Of a DNA stretch of 64,000 bases, positions 19,239-33,379 are shown in pieces. The position numbers and the translations under genes were made by a program. The notes below the pieces were generated by a model. That model made no database searches and was not told where the DNA came from. It saw nothing but the letters and a program-made list of their open reading frames with translations. The DNA is taken from the NCBI RefSeq assembly GCF_036850765.1, contig NC_089495.1, positions 123,217,033-123,281,032 of the forward strand. Reading direction: 5' to 3'. This DNA is from Saccopteryx bilineata (taxonomy: Eukaryota > Chordata > Mammalia > Chiroptera > Emballonuridae). Position 1 is the stretch's first letter, and each line of letters begins with the position of its first letter.

Positions 19239-20101
19239 CGTACTGGGAGTCTGGGGTCTGCCAGAGGTCTAAATAGCGGTTGGCTATTGTGGTGGCCTGT
19301 TGGAGCTCAAGGCCCAGCCCAAGGCCTTCTCCAGCAACCCTGAATTCCAGACAGCACCCGGGAGCCCCAGGTGGGCAGTTTGTGCTGGCATCAGGGAAAG
19401 GGCATGAGCACCAGGCAGGAAGACAACAGCATTCCCAACATTTGTCCTCTGACCTTGAGTCATGAACAAGCTGCTGAGGTGATGCAGGGAAAGGGACTAT
19501 AATGGAGGTCATCCCCCATACTGAGTTTAGATCCTGCAAATAAAAGGCCTTAAGGTTGGGATGGACCATGGGAGGTCAGCTGGAGGAAGTGTAACTACCA
19601 GTGCTGTCACTGATTTAAGCAGCAGGCTGGGATCCCGACATGTGGAACCAACTGCCTTCTTAAGAAGGAGTGCAGAAAGGTTTGGCCTGAGTTTTATCAA
19701 GATGGTGAGGTTCTATTGTTGGGGCCAAGCTGGAGACTCAGATCATGGGACCCTGAAGCTAAGTCATGAAGGGAATTAATTGTGCAGGTGAAGGGGGAGA
19801 GTGGGAGGCTGTTCATTCAAAGCAGGGGACAGAGTAAAGGGACGAAGGGTGGAAACTGATTCTGTGTGACTGGTCACAGAGCGAGGCGTAAGTGAGAAGA
19901 TGAGTGGTGAGTCAGGGCAAACCTTGACTATGTTTAGAGGGCCTGAAGATTCTTCTGTAGGTGAGGAAAGTCATTGCAGTGTTCTCAACAGTTGAGTGAC
20001 GTGGTCAGAGTGCACTTGAGAAGGGTCACACTGGCTCCTAGCCCTCCCCTGTACTGAGCAAGCCCTGTGGGATCACCCCTTTTCTCTCTACATCCTGCTG
20101 A
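19239..20101. other. Intergenic sequence, no feature seen
   Basis: I found no exon, repeat family or RNA gene in this interval. The overlapping short open frames show no protein-family motif. Confidence 0.5.
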
Positions 20102-20118
20102 ATACCTATGCCCATACT

Positions 20119-20349
20119 TTATTTTTATTTTTTATTTTTTTAAGAACTATTTATTTATTTATTTTAATTTATTCATTTTAGAAAGGAGAGAGAGAGGGAG
20201 AGGAGAGAGAGACAGAGAGAGAGAAGGGGGGAGGAGCTGGAAGCAACAACTCCCATATGTGCCTTGACCAGGCAAGCCCAGGGTTTCGAACCGGCGACCT
20301 CAGCATTTCCAGGTCGATGCTTTATCCACTGCGCCACCACAGGTCAGGC
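20119..20349 (-). repeat. tRNA-derived SINE, type I
   Basis: This antisense copy has a perfect 17-bp duplication, CCTATGCCCATACTTTA, on both sides. Confidence 0.95.
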
Positions 20350-20384
20350 CCTATGCCCATACTTTAAAAAACATAATCTCTCTC

Positions 20385-20570
20385 TGGCCAGAGAGCTTAA
20401 TTGGTTAATGTGTCATCCTGATACACCAAGGTTGTAGATTTGATCCCTGGTTAGGGCACATACAAGAATCAACCAGTGAGTGCATAAATAAGTGGAACAA
20501 CAGACCAATGTTTCTCTCTCTCTCTCTCTCAAATCAATCAATAAATAAAATTTATAAAAACAGTAAAAAT
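20385..20570 (+). repeat. Older tRNA-derived SINE, type IV
   Basis: The head CTGGCCAGAGAGCTTAATTGG is followed by GGGCACATACAAGAATCAACC and a CT-rich, A-rich end. 'Type IV' is my label for the diverged ~185-bp family also seen at 25440, 44267 and 62643. Confidence 0.75.
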
Positions 20571-20945
20571 ACCCTCTCCTTCCAACACGCACAGGTCTAG
20601 CTACCTTGGCAAAGCTCCCCTTGGCTGTCTTCACCACTGCCCACACCCTCCTCCCTTGGATTCTGAGCTCTGAGCTACCTGCCTACCTGTGATCAAACTC
20701 TGGGTTCTACCCTACTATGCTAAGGAAATGCCCAGGACCCTCCTGGGCAAATGCTGGCTTCCTTCCTGAGCCCACTCTGGCCTGTTGACTCATGGCAGGC
20801 TCCTGGGCGGGACCTGCCTGGAACAGGTGTGTGTGTGTAGGGGGAGGGGGACAAGAGGCCCTAACAGTGGCCTTTACCAAGGCTCAGCCCTTGCTCTTTC
20901 CTCTTCTGTCTCACTTCTGAAAGAATTCATGCACCTCTGGGCTAT

Positions 20946-21713
20946 TTATTTATTTATTTATTTATATTTTTCCGAAGTTAGAAGCGGGGAGGCAGTCAGA
21001 CAGACTCCTGCATGCGCCCGACCGGGATCCACCCAGCATGCCCACCAGGGGGTGATGCTCTGCCCATCTAGGGCGTTGCTTTGTTGTCACAGAAGCCATT
21101 CTAGCGCTGGAGGTGGAGGCCATGGAGTCGTCCTTAGTGCCCGGGCCAACTTTGCTCCAACGGAGCCTTGGCAATGGGAGGGGAAGAGAGAGACAGAGAG
21201 GAAGGAGAGGGGGAGGGGTGGAGAAGCAGATGGGAGGCCCTGGCCGGTTGGCTCAGTGGTAGAGCGTTGGTCTGGCGTGCGGGAGTCTCAGGTTCGATTC
21301 CCGGCCAGGGCACACAGGAGAAGCACCCATCTGCTTCTCCAACCCTTCCCCTCTCCTTCCTCTCTGTCTCTCTCTTTCCCTCCCGCAGCTGAGGCTCCAC
21401 TGGAGCAAAGTTGGCCTGGGCACTGAGGATGGCTCTGTGGCCTCTGCCTCAGGCGCTAGAATGGCTCTGGTTGCAGCAGAGCGACGCCCCAGATGGGCAG
21501 AGCATTGCCCCCTGGTGGGCATGCCGGGTGGATCCTGGTCAGGTGCATGCAGGAGTCTGTCTGACTGCCTCCCTGTTTCCAGCTTCAGAAAAATACAAAA
21601 AGGAAAAAAAAGAAGCAGATGGGTGCTTCTCCTGTGTGCCCTGACCGGGAATCGAGCACGGGACTTCCACATGCTGGGCCGACGCTCTACCACTGAGCCA
21701 ACTGGTCAGGGCC
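20946..21713 (-). repeat. tRNA-derived SINE, type III, split by another SINE
   Basis: An antisense type III copy (20946-21235 plus 21607-21713) is interrupted by a sense copy of the same family. The outer duplication CACCTCTGGGCTAT is present on both sides. Confidence 0.92.
21236..21606 (+). repeat. tRNA-derived SINE, type III, nested head-to-head
   Basis: A sense copy inserted into the antisense copy. The duplication AGAAGCAGATGGG flanks it. The pair forms a long inverted repeat of about 290 bp. Confidence 0.93.
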
Positions 21714-22019
21714 CACCTCTGGGCTATAAGCTTGACCTTCATTCTGATGGCCCTGAGACTGCATCTTAGCCCAGTTCTGTGTCCTGGTTTGCAGTATCCA
21801 CTCACCATCAGACTCCACTGTCTCCACTGCATAACCTGGATTGACCTCCCACAGAGTCGTCTCCTCCCCTCCCCAAGTTGGTTCCACTTCATTTACTAAT
21901 TCATATGTTCACTCATTCATTTGTGATTTCAATGAATATCTGTTAGGTGTCTGCTCCTTCAAACTGTCCTCAATTTTTCCAGACTGGGTTAATTTTCAGT
22001 TTGTAGCATATCTTTTTTT

Positions 22020-22217
22020 TTTTTATGTGCCTTGACCATGGGCCTTCAGCAGACCGAGTAACCCCTTGCTTGAGCCAGCAACGTTGGGCTCAAGCTGGTG
22101 AGCTTTTTGCTCAAACCAGATGAGCCCTTGCTGAAGCTGGCGACCTTGGGGTCTCGAACCTGGGTCTTCCACATTTAAGTTCGATGCTCTATCCACTGTG
22201 CCACCGCCTGGTCAGGC
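22020..22217 (-). repeat. tRNA-derived SINE, type II, truncated
   Basis: It is antisense and keeps the tRNA-like head and mid-body but lacks the 3' third. GTAGCATATCTTTT / GTAGCCATATCTTTT flanks it. Confidence 0.9.
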
Positions 22218-25200
22218 TGTAGCCATATCTTTTATTGTTACTTATGCCTATCTTTTCTTTTAGGCTGGAATTCCCTTTCCCAAGTCCTGGTGGAGGTCAC
22301 ACAGGTCCTATATGTGGAGGGGTCTGGGAGCTGGACTGGTAGTTTGGTAGAGGTTAAAGTTCAAGTTTAGTGTAGGAACTGCTCTCTCTTGGGGCATCAG
22401 TGGGCTCTAACCCCATCATGTCATGAGGACACTCAACTCCAGAGTTAGGGATGAGACCACAGAGGTCAGTTTCCTCCTCTGGAAACTGAGGGCCGTGGGC
22501 TTGCTCATGGTCCATGCCACATGGACCCAGGTGTCCCATCTCCAAACTCTTCCTTCAGCCAAGAGCCTCCTGGGCCAGAGAAGGCAGAACCTTTGAGCTC
22601 TGGGGTGGGGTCAGGCCAGGGTGGAAACTGCCTGCTCCTCATGACCCACCTCACTTCATGGAGGTTGTTGGGTCTAGTTGCCGATTCTTCTTCTCCCCTG
22701 CTTGGATTACTTCCAGGCCTGGGAGACCCTCAATGTCCCATTCACCCCCAATAAAACCCACACATGGAATAGTGAGCCTAGAGAGACCCAGAGAATGTGG
22801 ATGGGGGTGTGAGTACCAGCCCTCTGTGAGGTCCACTCACCGACAACGCCGGCACCCCTCCCCCTTTCTCCAGAACTGGAATTGGACTGGTCTCAAACCT
22901 GCCCAGTCTGTGGGACAGTGCCAGCTCCTGGCCTAGCCTCACAGGCAGTCCCTACCTCCAGACACTGGGGCTCTCAAGCTCCTCACAGATTTCCTGGCCT
23001 CGGCTTAGACACTGGGCAGCAGTGCCACCAGGATTATTGGGCTCAGTGGCCCCAGGGCCCATCCTGATGCACAGTGGAGTGTGACCAGGCAGGGACAGCT
23101 GAACTGGGCACAGCTCTGTCCTGGTGACCTTGTAGCTAGGGTGCAAATAGGAAAATGGCAATTTGCTGATCCTGTGGGTTAGGGGTAGTTCTTAAATGTC
23201 AGTTTCTTCAAGCCCTTGCTCTTGGCCCTCGCTCCTAGCCTCTAGGCCTCAGAGTAATGGGGGACCAGAAGGAGCAGATGAGAATGAGGAAGGCTGGGTG
23301 GGCCTCCTCCACCACCCTCCATCCCTTCCTCCTTGTCTCATGTACTCTTTCCCTCACTCCTCACCTGGCTCACACCTGCCACACAACCCACTCAGTTCCA
23401 GCTGGCACTCAAGACCTCACTGTCTCTGCTATTACCACACCCACACTCACGGGCCACAGGAGCTGCTCACTTGTTCCCAGAGCAGGGCAGCATGGGGACT
23501 TCCTCAAAGATGCTGCTGACCTGGGTGCTCTCTTCTCAACTCTGTAGCCCTGCGGCTTCAGGGTCCTCCCCAGTCCCACTGGCTGGAGAACCCCTGCATG
23601 CTTACTGTCTGCAATCAGATTTTGCCAAGGCTATTTGGCTCTTTGTCTACCTTTTATCCATCTGCCCAGCCAGCCCATTCATTCATTCATTCATTCATTC
23701 ATTCATTCATTCATTCATTCATTCGGGAGTTGGGCCCCGTGCTTGCTGCAAGCGTAGAAATGAGCAAGACAGGCAGGTTTTCGGCCCACAGGAGTCTGTA
23801 GACTCCAGAGCTTCTAAGCTGAAACCTGGGGAAGGGTCTGTATGTCACCCTTCCCTGCCACTCCAGCCCACCCACCTATCCTGGCCCAGCACAGTTCACT
23901 TGAATTAAGTTGGGGGAAACTGGAATTTTATGTAGGGTTAGGGACAGTGCTCGGTGCCCAGAGTAAGGCTGAAAGTGGGGCAGGGCTGCTGACAGGGCTG
24001 CTGGGTAGTAGAGCCAGGGGTAACAATATTTGGCAGCCTCTCTGCTCAGCTTAATTCCCTGGGCAAACAGTTGGGAAGGCTGTGGGCAATCCTGTGGCTT
24101 CAAAGAGCCCCGTGGGCCACGGGCAGGTGGGCTGTGCATATGCAGTCTGCCCTCCCCTGTTCCTGGAACTCTCACTTTCCTAGGGGCTCAGTGAACTGCT
24201 TCCTTCCAGTGGAACGAGGAGCTGGGGCTCAGACTCAGGCTGCCCTCCTCAGAGTGAGCCTCAGGTAGGGTGAGGTACTATGCTGGAGCTGGCTGGCAAG
24301 GTGTCGAGACCTTGGCCCTGTCACCCCCCCATTGGTTAATGTGCACCCTTCCTCTCCCTGCACTCCCCCCCCCCAGATTGCTTGGCTTCTGGGAGACAGT
24401 GTCCTCCAGCTGGTCCCTACTCACTCTTGACGCACACAGGGAAAGTTCAGGCCCCAGCAAGCCCATTGTGGTGGCTCTAACTGTCCCTGTCCCACCTGGA
24501 GTCATGGAGTGGGACAGACACATGTGTCCCAGGAGGGTGGTGACCCCAATGGCTTCCATGTGCCTCCTCAGCTCATACAGGTCAGTAGAGCCTCTCAATA
24601 TCCCCCCATCCAGGGTGCCTTCCCTCCCTTGTCACCTGTGTTTTCCCCTCATCATTACACAAGAATGTGTCAGCAGGACATGGGGCCACTCTTCACCCTA
24701 TTGTTAATGCAGGCCCTTCTCCATATCTCCACCCTAACAGGCCCAGGCTTGCCCACTCCCCCCTGCTGGGAGTCCAAATACACCTGTTTACCTCTGGGCC
24801 TCAGCCCAGGATGCAAGTTTACCTGACTCCTGACCACCTCTCCCTGCACCTGCCCTCACACCCCTTCTTTCCTGCCCTCCAGCTTACCCCCTTCCTTCTG
24901 AAAGCCTGTGTCCCCATGTGCATGTGCATGTGGGGGTGGAGAGGGAGTCCTGTCCTCAGTGCAGCTCGACAGGTGCCTGGCCTTTTGCTCTGGGACAGTA
25001 TGGAGTGCGGGGCTGAAGGGAATGCCAGATGCCTTCCAGACATCTCAGGAGTCACTGGAGCCTGCAGTGGCCTGTCCAGTGGAACAGGATGTGCTCTGGG
25101 CAGGGAAGGGCCCAAGCTCCTGTCCTTCCCTCCATCACATTCCTGGCTGAGGATATGTAAGGGAGGGAAGATGGGACAAAGGTAGCCAGTTAGGGAACAA

Positions 25201-25439
25201 AAGGTGGCTTCTACTTCGGGAAAGACTGTCCCCAAACCCAAGAATGAAGTAGTTTAAGGGGTTCTCACCTCAAAGGTGGGGATTATAGGAACTGAGGAAC
25301 TTGGTTATAGAGCTTGAGTCATGGGCTCAAAGCCACACAGCTTAAAAGAGTTAGGGCCCCTCAGTGCAACTTGTGATTCTGGAGGCGGTGCTAGACCAGA
25401 GAGGAGCATCAGTGGGACAAACTGCAAAATGAGTTTTTA
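22218..25439. other. Intergenic sequence, mostly unique
   Basis: 3.2 kb without recognisable exons. A (CATT)n array lies at 23676-23724. The open frames on both strands change composition without motifs. A faint MIR-like stretch (GGAAACTGAGGGCC) lies near 22480. Confidence 0.5.
23676..23724 (+). repeat. (CATT)n microsatellite
   Basis: About twelve uninterrupted ATTC units. Confidence 0.97.
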
Positions 25440-25613
25440 TTTTTATTTACAATAATTTTTTAAATTTATTGATTTTAGGGGGAGGAAGGGAGACAGGGAG
25501 AGAGAGACAGAAACATTGATCTGTTCCTGTATGTGCCCCGACCGGGGATTGAACCAGCAACCTTTGTGCATTTGGGACAATGATCTAACCAACTGAGCCA
25601 TCCAGCCAGTGCC
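25440..25613 (-). repeat. Older tRNA-derived SINE, type IV
   Basis: Antisense, with B-box complement GGGGATTGAACC and head complement GAGCCATCCAGCCAGTGCC. Confidence 0.7.
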
Positions 25614-25619
25614 AATCTG

Positions 25620-26772
25620 CAAAATTTGAATGGGGTCTGCATTTAGATGGGATTACCAGGTCAATGTTAATTTCCTGATTATGATGGTGGCATGAAGGTT
25701 AAACTGGGTAAGAGGATTGAGAGGTGCCACTATGTGTTGCTCAAATACATATTAGTTTGGACTAATAGGCATTATGTCTTCAATTTACTGTCAAATGCTG
25801 TGGAGTATATTTTGACTGGGATTACATTAAAGCTACAAATAAATAGGAGGTAAATAAAGATATTTTCAAAAAAGCCACTGAGGCAGAGATGAGTAGGAGA
25901 AATAGGCTCGAAACTCATACTCTGTCTTCCTATGCTTCCTGCTCAGGGCGTGGAACGACCTGTGCTCCAGCCCCTTCCTTCCAAGCCCCCTCTCCACTTT
26001 AGTAGCATCTGGGGAACCTTAAACAATGCTGCTGCCCCAGAGGCTCTGGCCCCGCCTGGCCAAGCAGGCACAGGGACTGTCAGGAGCTCCTGGTGATTTC
26101 CCCTGGAGCCAGGGCTGAGCCAGACACTATGTTGTGCTTCTTCAGCCTTTCCTCACCTCCTAAGGCAGTTCTGCCTGCCCCTGACCTTGCACCTCTTTCC
26201 CCAGCTCTGGCCAAGCCAGAGGGTGTGGTGGGGCCCTACCCTAGCTCTAGCCCTCTTTTGGCTGGGGCTGGAGGCTGATCCTGGGGGCCACTGGAGAAGG
26301 CTGAAGCTTTCCTTATTCTCTTACTGCTGGGGGCCAATAGAGAGTTAGGATGGGAGGAGAGGGAGGGAGAATTTGCTTGGGGTTGAGGGGTATTGCAGAG
26401 GGAGGCAGACTACTCAGCATGCTGTGAAAGGGGGGTGGGCTGGCTTCTGGCTCAATATGGCCCCAAAGCCCTGGTCCTGCAGTGTGTTTGCCCTTCTGAA
26501 ATATCTGGAATAATTAGCAAGTGAAAGCAGCAAGTTAGCTAGGGGAATGCCAGGCTGGCCTAGAGCCAATCTCAGGGAAAGGGAAAGAAAAGGGCTTGGG
26601 GGAGAAAGGGTCCACGCTCTGTGCAGGCATTTGTGTCAGGGTGAGTATGTGTGTGTGCAGTGTGTGCTGGGGGAGGAACTGTGCACCCCCAGAGCGTTCT
26701 TGTGTGGTTGGGTGGAGAGGTGGGTTTCAGACGAAACTGGGTAGGAGGATTGAGAGGTGCCACTATGTGTCG
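25620..26772. other. Intergenic sequence with a possible L1 remnant
   Basis: 25620-25860 (TTAATTTCCTGATTATGATGG) resembles an old L1 3' fragment. The rest is unique. A 53-bp segment at 25701-25753 is repeated at 26734-26786. Confidence 0.4.
25701..25753 (+). repeat. 53-bp direct duplication, copy 1
   Basis: This begins AAACTGGGTAAGAGGATTG and ends CTCAAATACATATT. Copy 2 at 26734-26786 differs at two bases, and the flanks do not match. Confidence 0.85.
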
Positions 26773-26786
26773 CTCAAATACATATT
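26734..26786 (+). repeat. 53-bp direct duplication, copy 2
   Basis: Matches 25701-25753 except for AAGAGG to AGGAGG and TTGCTC to TCGCTC. A type II SINE later inserted at its right end. Confidence 0.85.
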
Positions 26787-26790
26787 TTCT

Positions 26791-27149
26791 TTCTTTTTTT
26801 TTTTTTAAAGAAGGAAATTTTTTTTTTTTTTTTCACAGAGGCAGAGATAGACAGGGACAGACAGACAGGAACGGAGAGAGATGAGAAGCATCAATCATCA
26901 GTTTCTCGTTGTGAGTTGCGACTTCTTAGTTGTTCATTGATTGCTTTCTCACATGTGCCTTGACCGACCGTGGGCCTTCAGCAGACCGAGTAACCCCCTG
27001 CTGGAGCCAGCGACCTTGGGTCCAAGCTGGTGAACTCTTTGCTCAAGCCAGATGAGCCTGCGCTCAAGCTGGCGACCTCGGGGTCTCGAACCTGGGTCCT
27101 TCCGCATCCCAGTCCGACGCTCTATCCACTGCGCCACCACCTGGTCAGG
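26791..27149 (-). repeat. tRNA-derived SINE, type II
   Basis: A full-length antisense copy with a perfect duplication CTCAAATACATATTTTCT on both sides. Confidence 0.94.
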
Positions 27150-27166
27150 CTCAAATACATATTTTC

Positions 27167-27859
27167 TGTGCTTCAGTTCCCCCATCAAAACCCTGGTAAG
27201 CTAAGTTTCTTGCAGAGCATGGCTGCCAGTTTGAGTAGCAGGAAAATAGGATCTGGGCACAAGGATCTCCCTGGTGGCCTTCCTCCTGCATAAGCCTGCA
27301 CTGGGCCTGGGAGGGAAGGCCCCGAGCTGGCTGAACACAGGTCAGGGTAGGTAGGAAGTGGGGCCCCTGTGGCCGGGGCCCTCTGACCTCACACCCTGTC
27401 ACCTCTAGGAGAGGGCTGAGGGAGGGAAGTGCTGGAGACTAGCCCAGGCCAGGGACAATAGATTCGGGCAGGCAAGCCCAGGCAGGCCCTCATGGTGGGG
27501 GATGCTTGAGTGGAGCCCTGGGCAGGCTCTCTTTGTGAGTCTCCCCGGCCAGGGAGGGAACTGTGTGTCCTTTCTTTGTACTCCTGGGGCTGTGGGTGCA
27601 GCTCTCCCCATTGTGCAGATGGAGGCACTGAGGCCCAGGCCAAAGGGGATCCCCAGAGGGCTGCCTCATTCTCTCTCCCTGGGGACCCAGAGGTTGTGGT
27701 GGAGTTCATCAGGTGGCACTCTTCAGGCCTTCGGTGACTCCCCAACTTCATTCTAGCCATTCCTCCTTGGCATCAAAGAGATGGCCCCTCCCCAAGCCTT
27801 GCCCTGACCTTTTCCCAAAGAAAATTGCCAGCAGGTCCATTTTCAGGTTTTTAAAAGTT
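27167..27859. other. Intergenic sequence downstream of FOXJ1
   Basis: GC-rich unique DNA with no exon seen. A short MIR-like stretch (GTGCAGATGGAGGCACTGAGG) lies near 27613. Confidence 0.5.
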
Positions 27860-28848
27860 TTCTTTTCAAAAACTTTTTATTGTAAATAACTTTCCATGAA
27901 AAAGGTTAAATTGCCCCACGGGGCAGGAGGATGGTTCGGGACCAAGCCTGGGGTGCTGAGGGTGGAACAAGACACTCCCTCCCACCAGTGCAGGCTGGGG
28001 CATGGGGTGATCCCCACCCTTGCCAAGTCCCAGCGGTTCTAGCAAGCTGGGCATCCTTCCCTGTTAAACCACAGCTATATGCTACGCTCACTACGTTAGT
28101 CTGTCTGCCCTCTCCTCACTGCAGCATGGCTGCCCCTGCCCCAGAACACCAACTCTTTGCTGCTCTCAGCCTCTAGTCAAGCTCAACTATTAGGGATTTC
28201 TGACCTCTGCTCCTCCTTCCCCTTTAGAGATGGGACCAGGAGAATATACCATAGGTCTTTGACAATCTCCCTGCCCCACACGGTACCTGGACCTCATTTC
28301 AGTCTCCTCTCTGTCCCCTGCTCTCAGCTGTGCTCAGTCTACGGTCTGCCCTAGCCCCGGGGAGGTTTTGTTGAAAGAGGCCTCCAGCGGGTTAATTTGC
28401 TGTCACCTAATTAGCATTGTACTTGGGAACTTTCTCTGGATAGAGACCTGGGGAGGAAAGTGGGGAAAGGAAGAAGCTTTGAAGCTGAGTTGTTCAGGGG
28501 CAGGCCCTGTCCTGCTCCTGGCCTGGCCAGGGCCCCTCCAGGACGCGGCTCTCACAGTGCAAAGCTTGTTAGCAGTCCCCAGGGCAGGGAAGATGAAGGT
28601 CAATGAAACACTGTGTGTATGGGGGGCTGGGTGGGGAGGCAGCAATTCTGGTCCTGAGCCCCATTTCTCAGCCTCCTGGGCTGGAATCTGAGGGCAGCCC
28701 GAGCTGGGGGACGTGTGGCCTCATGGGGCCAGCCTTGGGAGAATTGGCCTAGCCCCTGTCTGGGCAGTAGGGTTCCATGGGCCTGTGTTGGGGGACAGTC
28801 GGGGCCCTGACTTGGGTGTGGTTTGGAGGTGGGGCAGGGCTAAGCCTC
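27860..28848 (-). other. FOXJ1: FOXJ1 3' untranslated region
   Basis: About 1 kb between the stop codon and the poly(A) signal, with no intron seen. The length is similar to what I recall for mammalian FOXJ1 mRNAs. The end is inferred from the AATAAA at 27876-27881. Confidence 0.65.
27876..27881 (-). terminator. FOXJ1: FOXJ1 polyadenylation signal
   Basis: AATAAA on the minus strand, about 970 bases past the stop. Cleavage would fall near 27855-27865. Confidence 0.7.
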
Positions 28849-31391
<2,543 letters not shown>

Positions 31392-31889
31392 CTGCCAGGT
31401 GGGATCAGCATGGCGGAAGTAGCAAAAGTTGTCCGTGATCCATTTGTAGATGGCCGACAGGGTTATCTTGGTGGCCTTGCTGGCCTGCATGGCCATGCAG
31501 ATGAGCGTGGCATACGAGTAGGGTGGCTTCACATTCGGGTTGGTGGCATAGTCCACGTCGTCGGGGGGCGGAGCCTGTAGCCCTGAGGGCGAGCTCCGCG
31601 ATGTGCACGAAGATGTGGGCTTGCCTGGTGTGTGGGGCTGCCCCAGGCAGGCGGGGTCCGCCGCCAGGGGGGACCCTGGCGCGGCTGACCCTGGCACCTG
31701 GTGGTAGCTGTGCGGGTCGGTGCCCCCCGGGGGCAGGGAGGGGGCCTTGGCGTTGAGAATGGAGAATTCCTGCAGCCACTGCAGGCTGGTCAGGCTGTCA
31801 TCCAGGGAGTGGGGCTCCTCCAGACTGCCCTCCTGCCCCGTCGCCTCTGCCGCCCCTGATCCCGAGAGGCGTAGCCAGCTCTCCGCCAT
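31392..31889 (-). CDS. FOXJ1: FOXJ1 coding exon 2 (start codon, N-terminus and forkhead first half)
   Basis: 166 codons from the ATG at 31887-31889. The N-terminus starts MAESWLRLSGS, followed by an acidic stretch and a DDSLTSLQWLQEFSI segment strongly conserved in FOXJ1. A proline/serine-rich linker follows. The forkhead begins near residue 120 (VKPPYSYATLICMAMQ), covers helices 1 and 2, and ends at ADPTWQ before the donor CAG|GTAGGG (31386-31392). The start is chosen because it lies in a purine-poor but adequate context (GCAGACATGG) and yields the known N-terminus. The exon is very GC-rich and part of a CpG island. There is no sign of a pseudogene: two exons, intact introns and a continuous frame. 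Confidence 0.97.
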
Positions 31890-32057
31890 GTCTGCGGGGA
31901 CTCTCCTCGGGGGCGGTCAACATCCACGGGTTGAGCCGCAGGTGGCCCGCCACGCTCTCCGGCCGCTGACTCCCGCGGCTCCAGTTACACAGCCTCCTGG
32001 ATGAGTGCTTCCATCCCGCGACCCGGAGGTTGCCTCCTCCGAATACGAATGTGGGGC
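31890..32057 (-). other. FOXJ1: FOXJ1 5' UTR part of exon 2 (predicted)
   Basis: A good acceptor, TGTGGTTCCTCCAG, ends at 32058 on the minus strand, giving about 168 bases of leader before the ATG. It is a prediction from splice-site shape only. Confidence 0.45.
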
Positions 32058-32616
32058 CTGGAGGAACCACAGTGGGGGCTAAGCACTCCTTCCCCATCCC
32101 CTGGGGAGGTTGTGTATGGAGGGAGAATTCTTGTAAAATAGTCCCCGCAGCTGGCAGGATCTTTTAGTGCCAAGGTCTGGGAAAACAGAAGCAGTGCCCT
32201 GAGGTCCGACACCCGCAGAGTCCGCCTCGCTCTTTTTTTCCCTTCCGAGGTTGAAGAGGAGGCTTTATTAGCCAAATAGGGAAACAGGTAGGGGCATCCA
32301 AGTCTATCCCCTTCACCCCAAGAGCGGGAAATCAGACACTCCCACCCTGCAACACATGGAAAAGGGGCGAGGGAAACCGGGAGGGCAGTACGACGAGGCG
32401 GGGAACAAGGGAGGTCGTCTGATTTTTTTAAATAGAAATTAGGATGGAAAATCACGGGGAAGGAAGAGAACAGGACAAAGATTTTTGGGAGGCGGGAAGT
32501 GAGATACCTCAAAACTCCAAAGATGTCAGTTTCAGGGCTCACCACTTCCGTCGGGACGGATGGGAGAGTAGGGTGGTCCGGAGCCCTCCCTTCCCGCGGC
32601 CCGCCCAGTCCCTTAC
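32058..32616 (-). other. FOXJ1: FOXJ1 intron 1 (predicted)
   Basis: Bounded by the strong donor CCAG|GTAAGG at 32611-32617 and the acceptor at 32058. The intron is about 560 bp. Confidence 0.45.
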
Positions 32617-32770
32617 CTGGCTCAGAGCGCAGCCTGGGCCAAAGGAAGGTTCTGGAAGAAGTTACCCCCCACCCTCTGCTCTCAGCCTGAGGGCCCCGCC
32701 AGCACTTCTCGTCGCCCCCCTGCCCGACCGCGCCTCTCAGCGCCGGCGGCGGGGAGACCGGCGTTAAGTA
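32617..32770 (-). other. FOXJ1: FOXJ1 non-coding exon 1 (predicted)
   Basis: It ends at a near-perfect donor, GAGCCAG|GTAAGG. The upstream edge (about 32770) is inferred: in human the FOXJ1 start and RNF157 end are about 1.15 kb apart as I recall, and RNF157 appears to end near 33920 here. Confidence 0.45.
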
Positions 32771-32791
32771 GCCGCTCCAAAGGCTTCTCCT

Positions 32792-32805
32792 GCTGCCATG
32801 GCGAC
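32792..32805 (-). promoter_or_regulatory. RFX X-box-like motif
   Basis: On the minus strand GTCGCC-AT-GGCAGC fits the X-box GTNRCC(N0-3)RGYAAC at all positions except one in the second half. RFX factors work with FOXJ1 in cilium gene control. The site lies just upstream of the predicted FOXJ1 start. Binding is inference. Confidence 0.5.
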
Positions 32806-32845
32806 GCTCCGCCCCTATAAACAGCTTTCGCTGCTGCTACTGGTC

Positions 32846-33379
32846 AGCACGTCTCCAAGGTGACTGCAGGCTCCTGCCACTCCCTCTGGCGGCAACTCTT
32901 TTCGAACTCCCTCCTTTTGCATCCCTCTCCCGCGCCACCTAGCCCCCTACCCGCCACTGCGGCCGAGCTCCTCGCATTACCGCCGGGGGCCGCGCTCAGG
33001 ACTCGGAGAAGCGCGCGGCCCGGTGCTGCCGCCTAGGCTCGGGCACCCGGGAGAGCCGTTCGCCCCAGGATCGGTTTTCTCGCCCTGCCCACTTCCTGTC
33101 CTGGCTACTCCGAGGCGTCAACGGCTCCAGGGACGCGGCCCCGGGCGCGGGCAATGCTGAGAGTGGGCTCAGACTCGGGAACCTTGTGCTCCCCCTTCAC
33201 ATTTCTTCTCCTTTGGGCTGCAAGTGGCACTTCCTCACGTTTCTGCGGCCTGTCCCTCTATCCCGGTCCTGACTGTCGGCTCTGGTGTCCGCGGGCTGGT
33301 CTGACTCTCCGGTCCGCAGCAATGGCCGCACGGACCGACCGCAGACACACCAAGGCGGCTAGGGTAATCCAGTTTCTCG
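32846..33379 (+). ncRNA. Candidate first exon of a divergent lncRNA (RNF157-AS1-like)
   Basis: A rightward TATAAA at 32816-32821 would place a start near 32846. A canonical plus-strand donor, TTCTCG|GTAAGC, lies at 33379/33380. I recall an annotated human transcript, RNF157-AS1, in this position and orientation. The open frames within it look non-coding. It is weakly supported from sequence alone. Confidence 0.3.

Noticed and set aside
20785..21426. 213-codon plus-strand open frame
   Set aside because: It runs through two oppositely oriented type III SINEs. The same peptide pieces recur wherever this SINE occurs.
1..28000. Possible EXOC7 exons expected by synteny left of FOXJ1
   Set aside because: No exon with splice sites and exocyst-like coding was found. 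The gene probably lies beyond the left edge.
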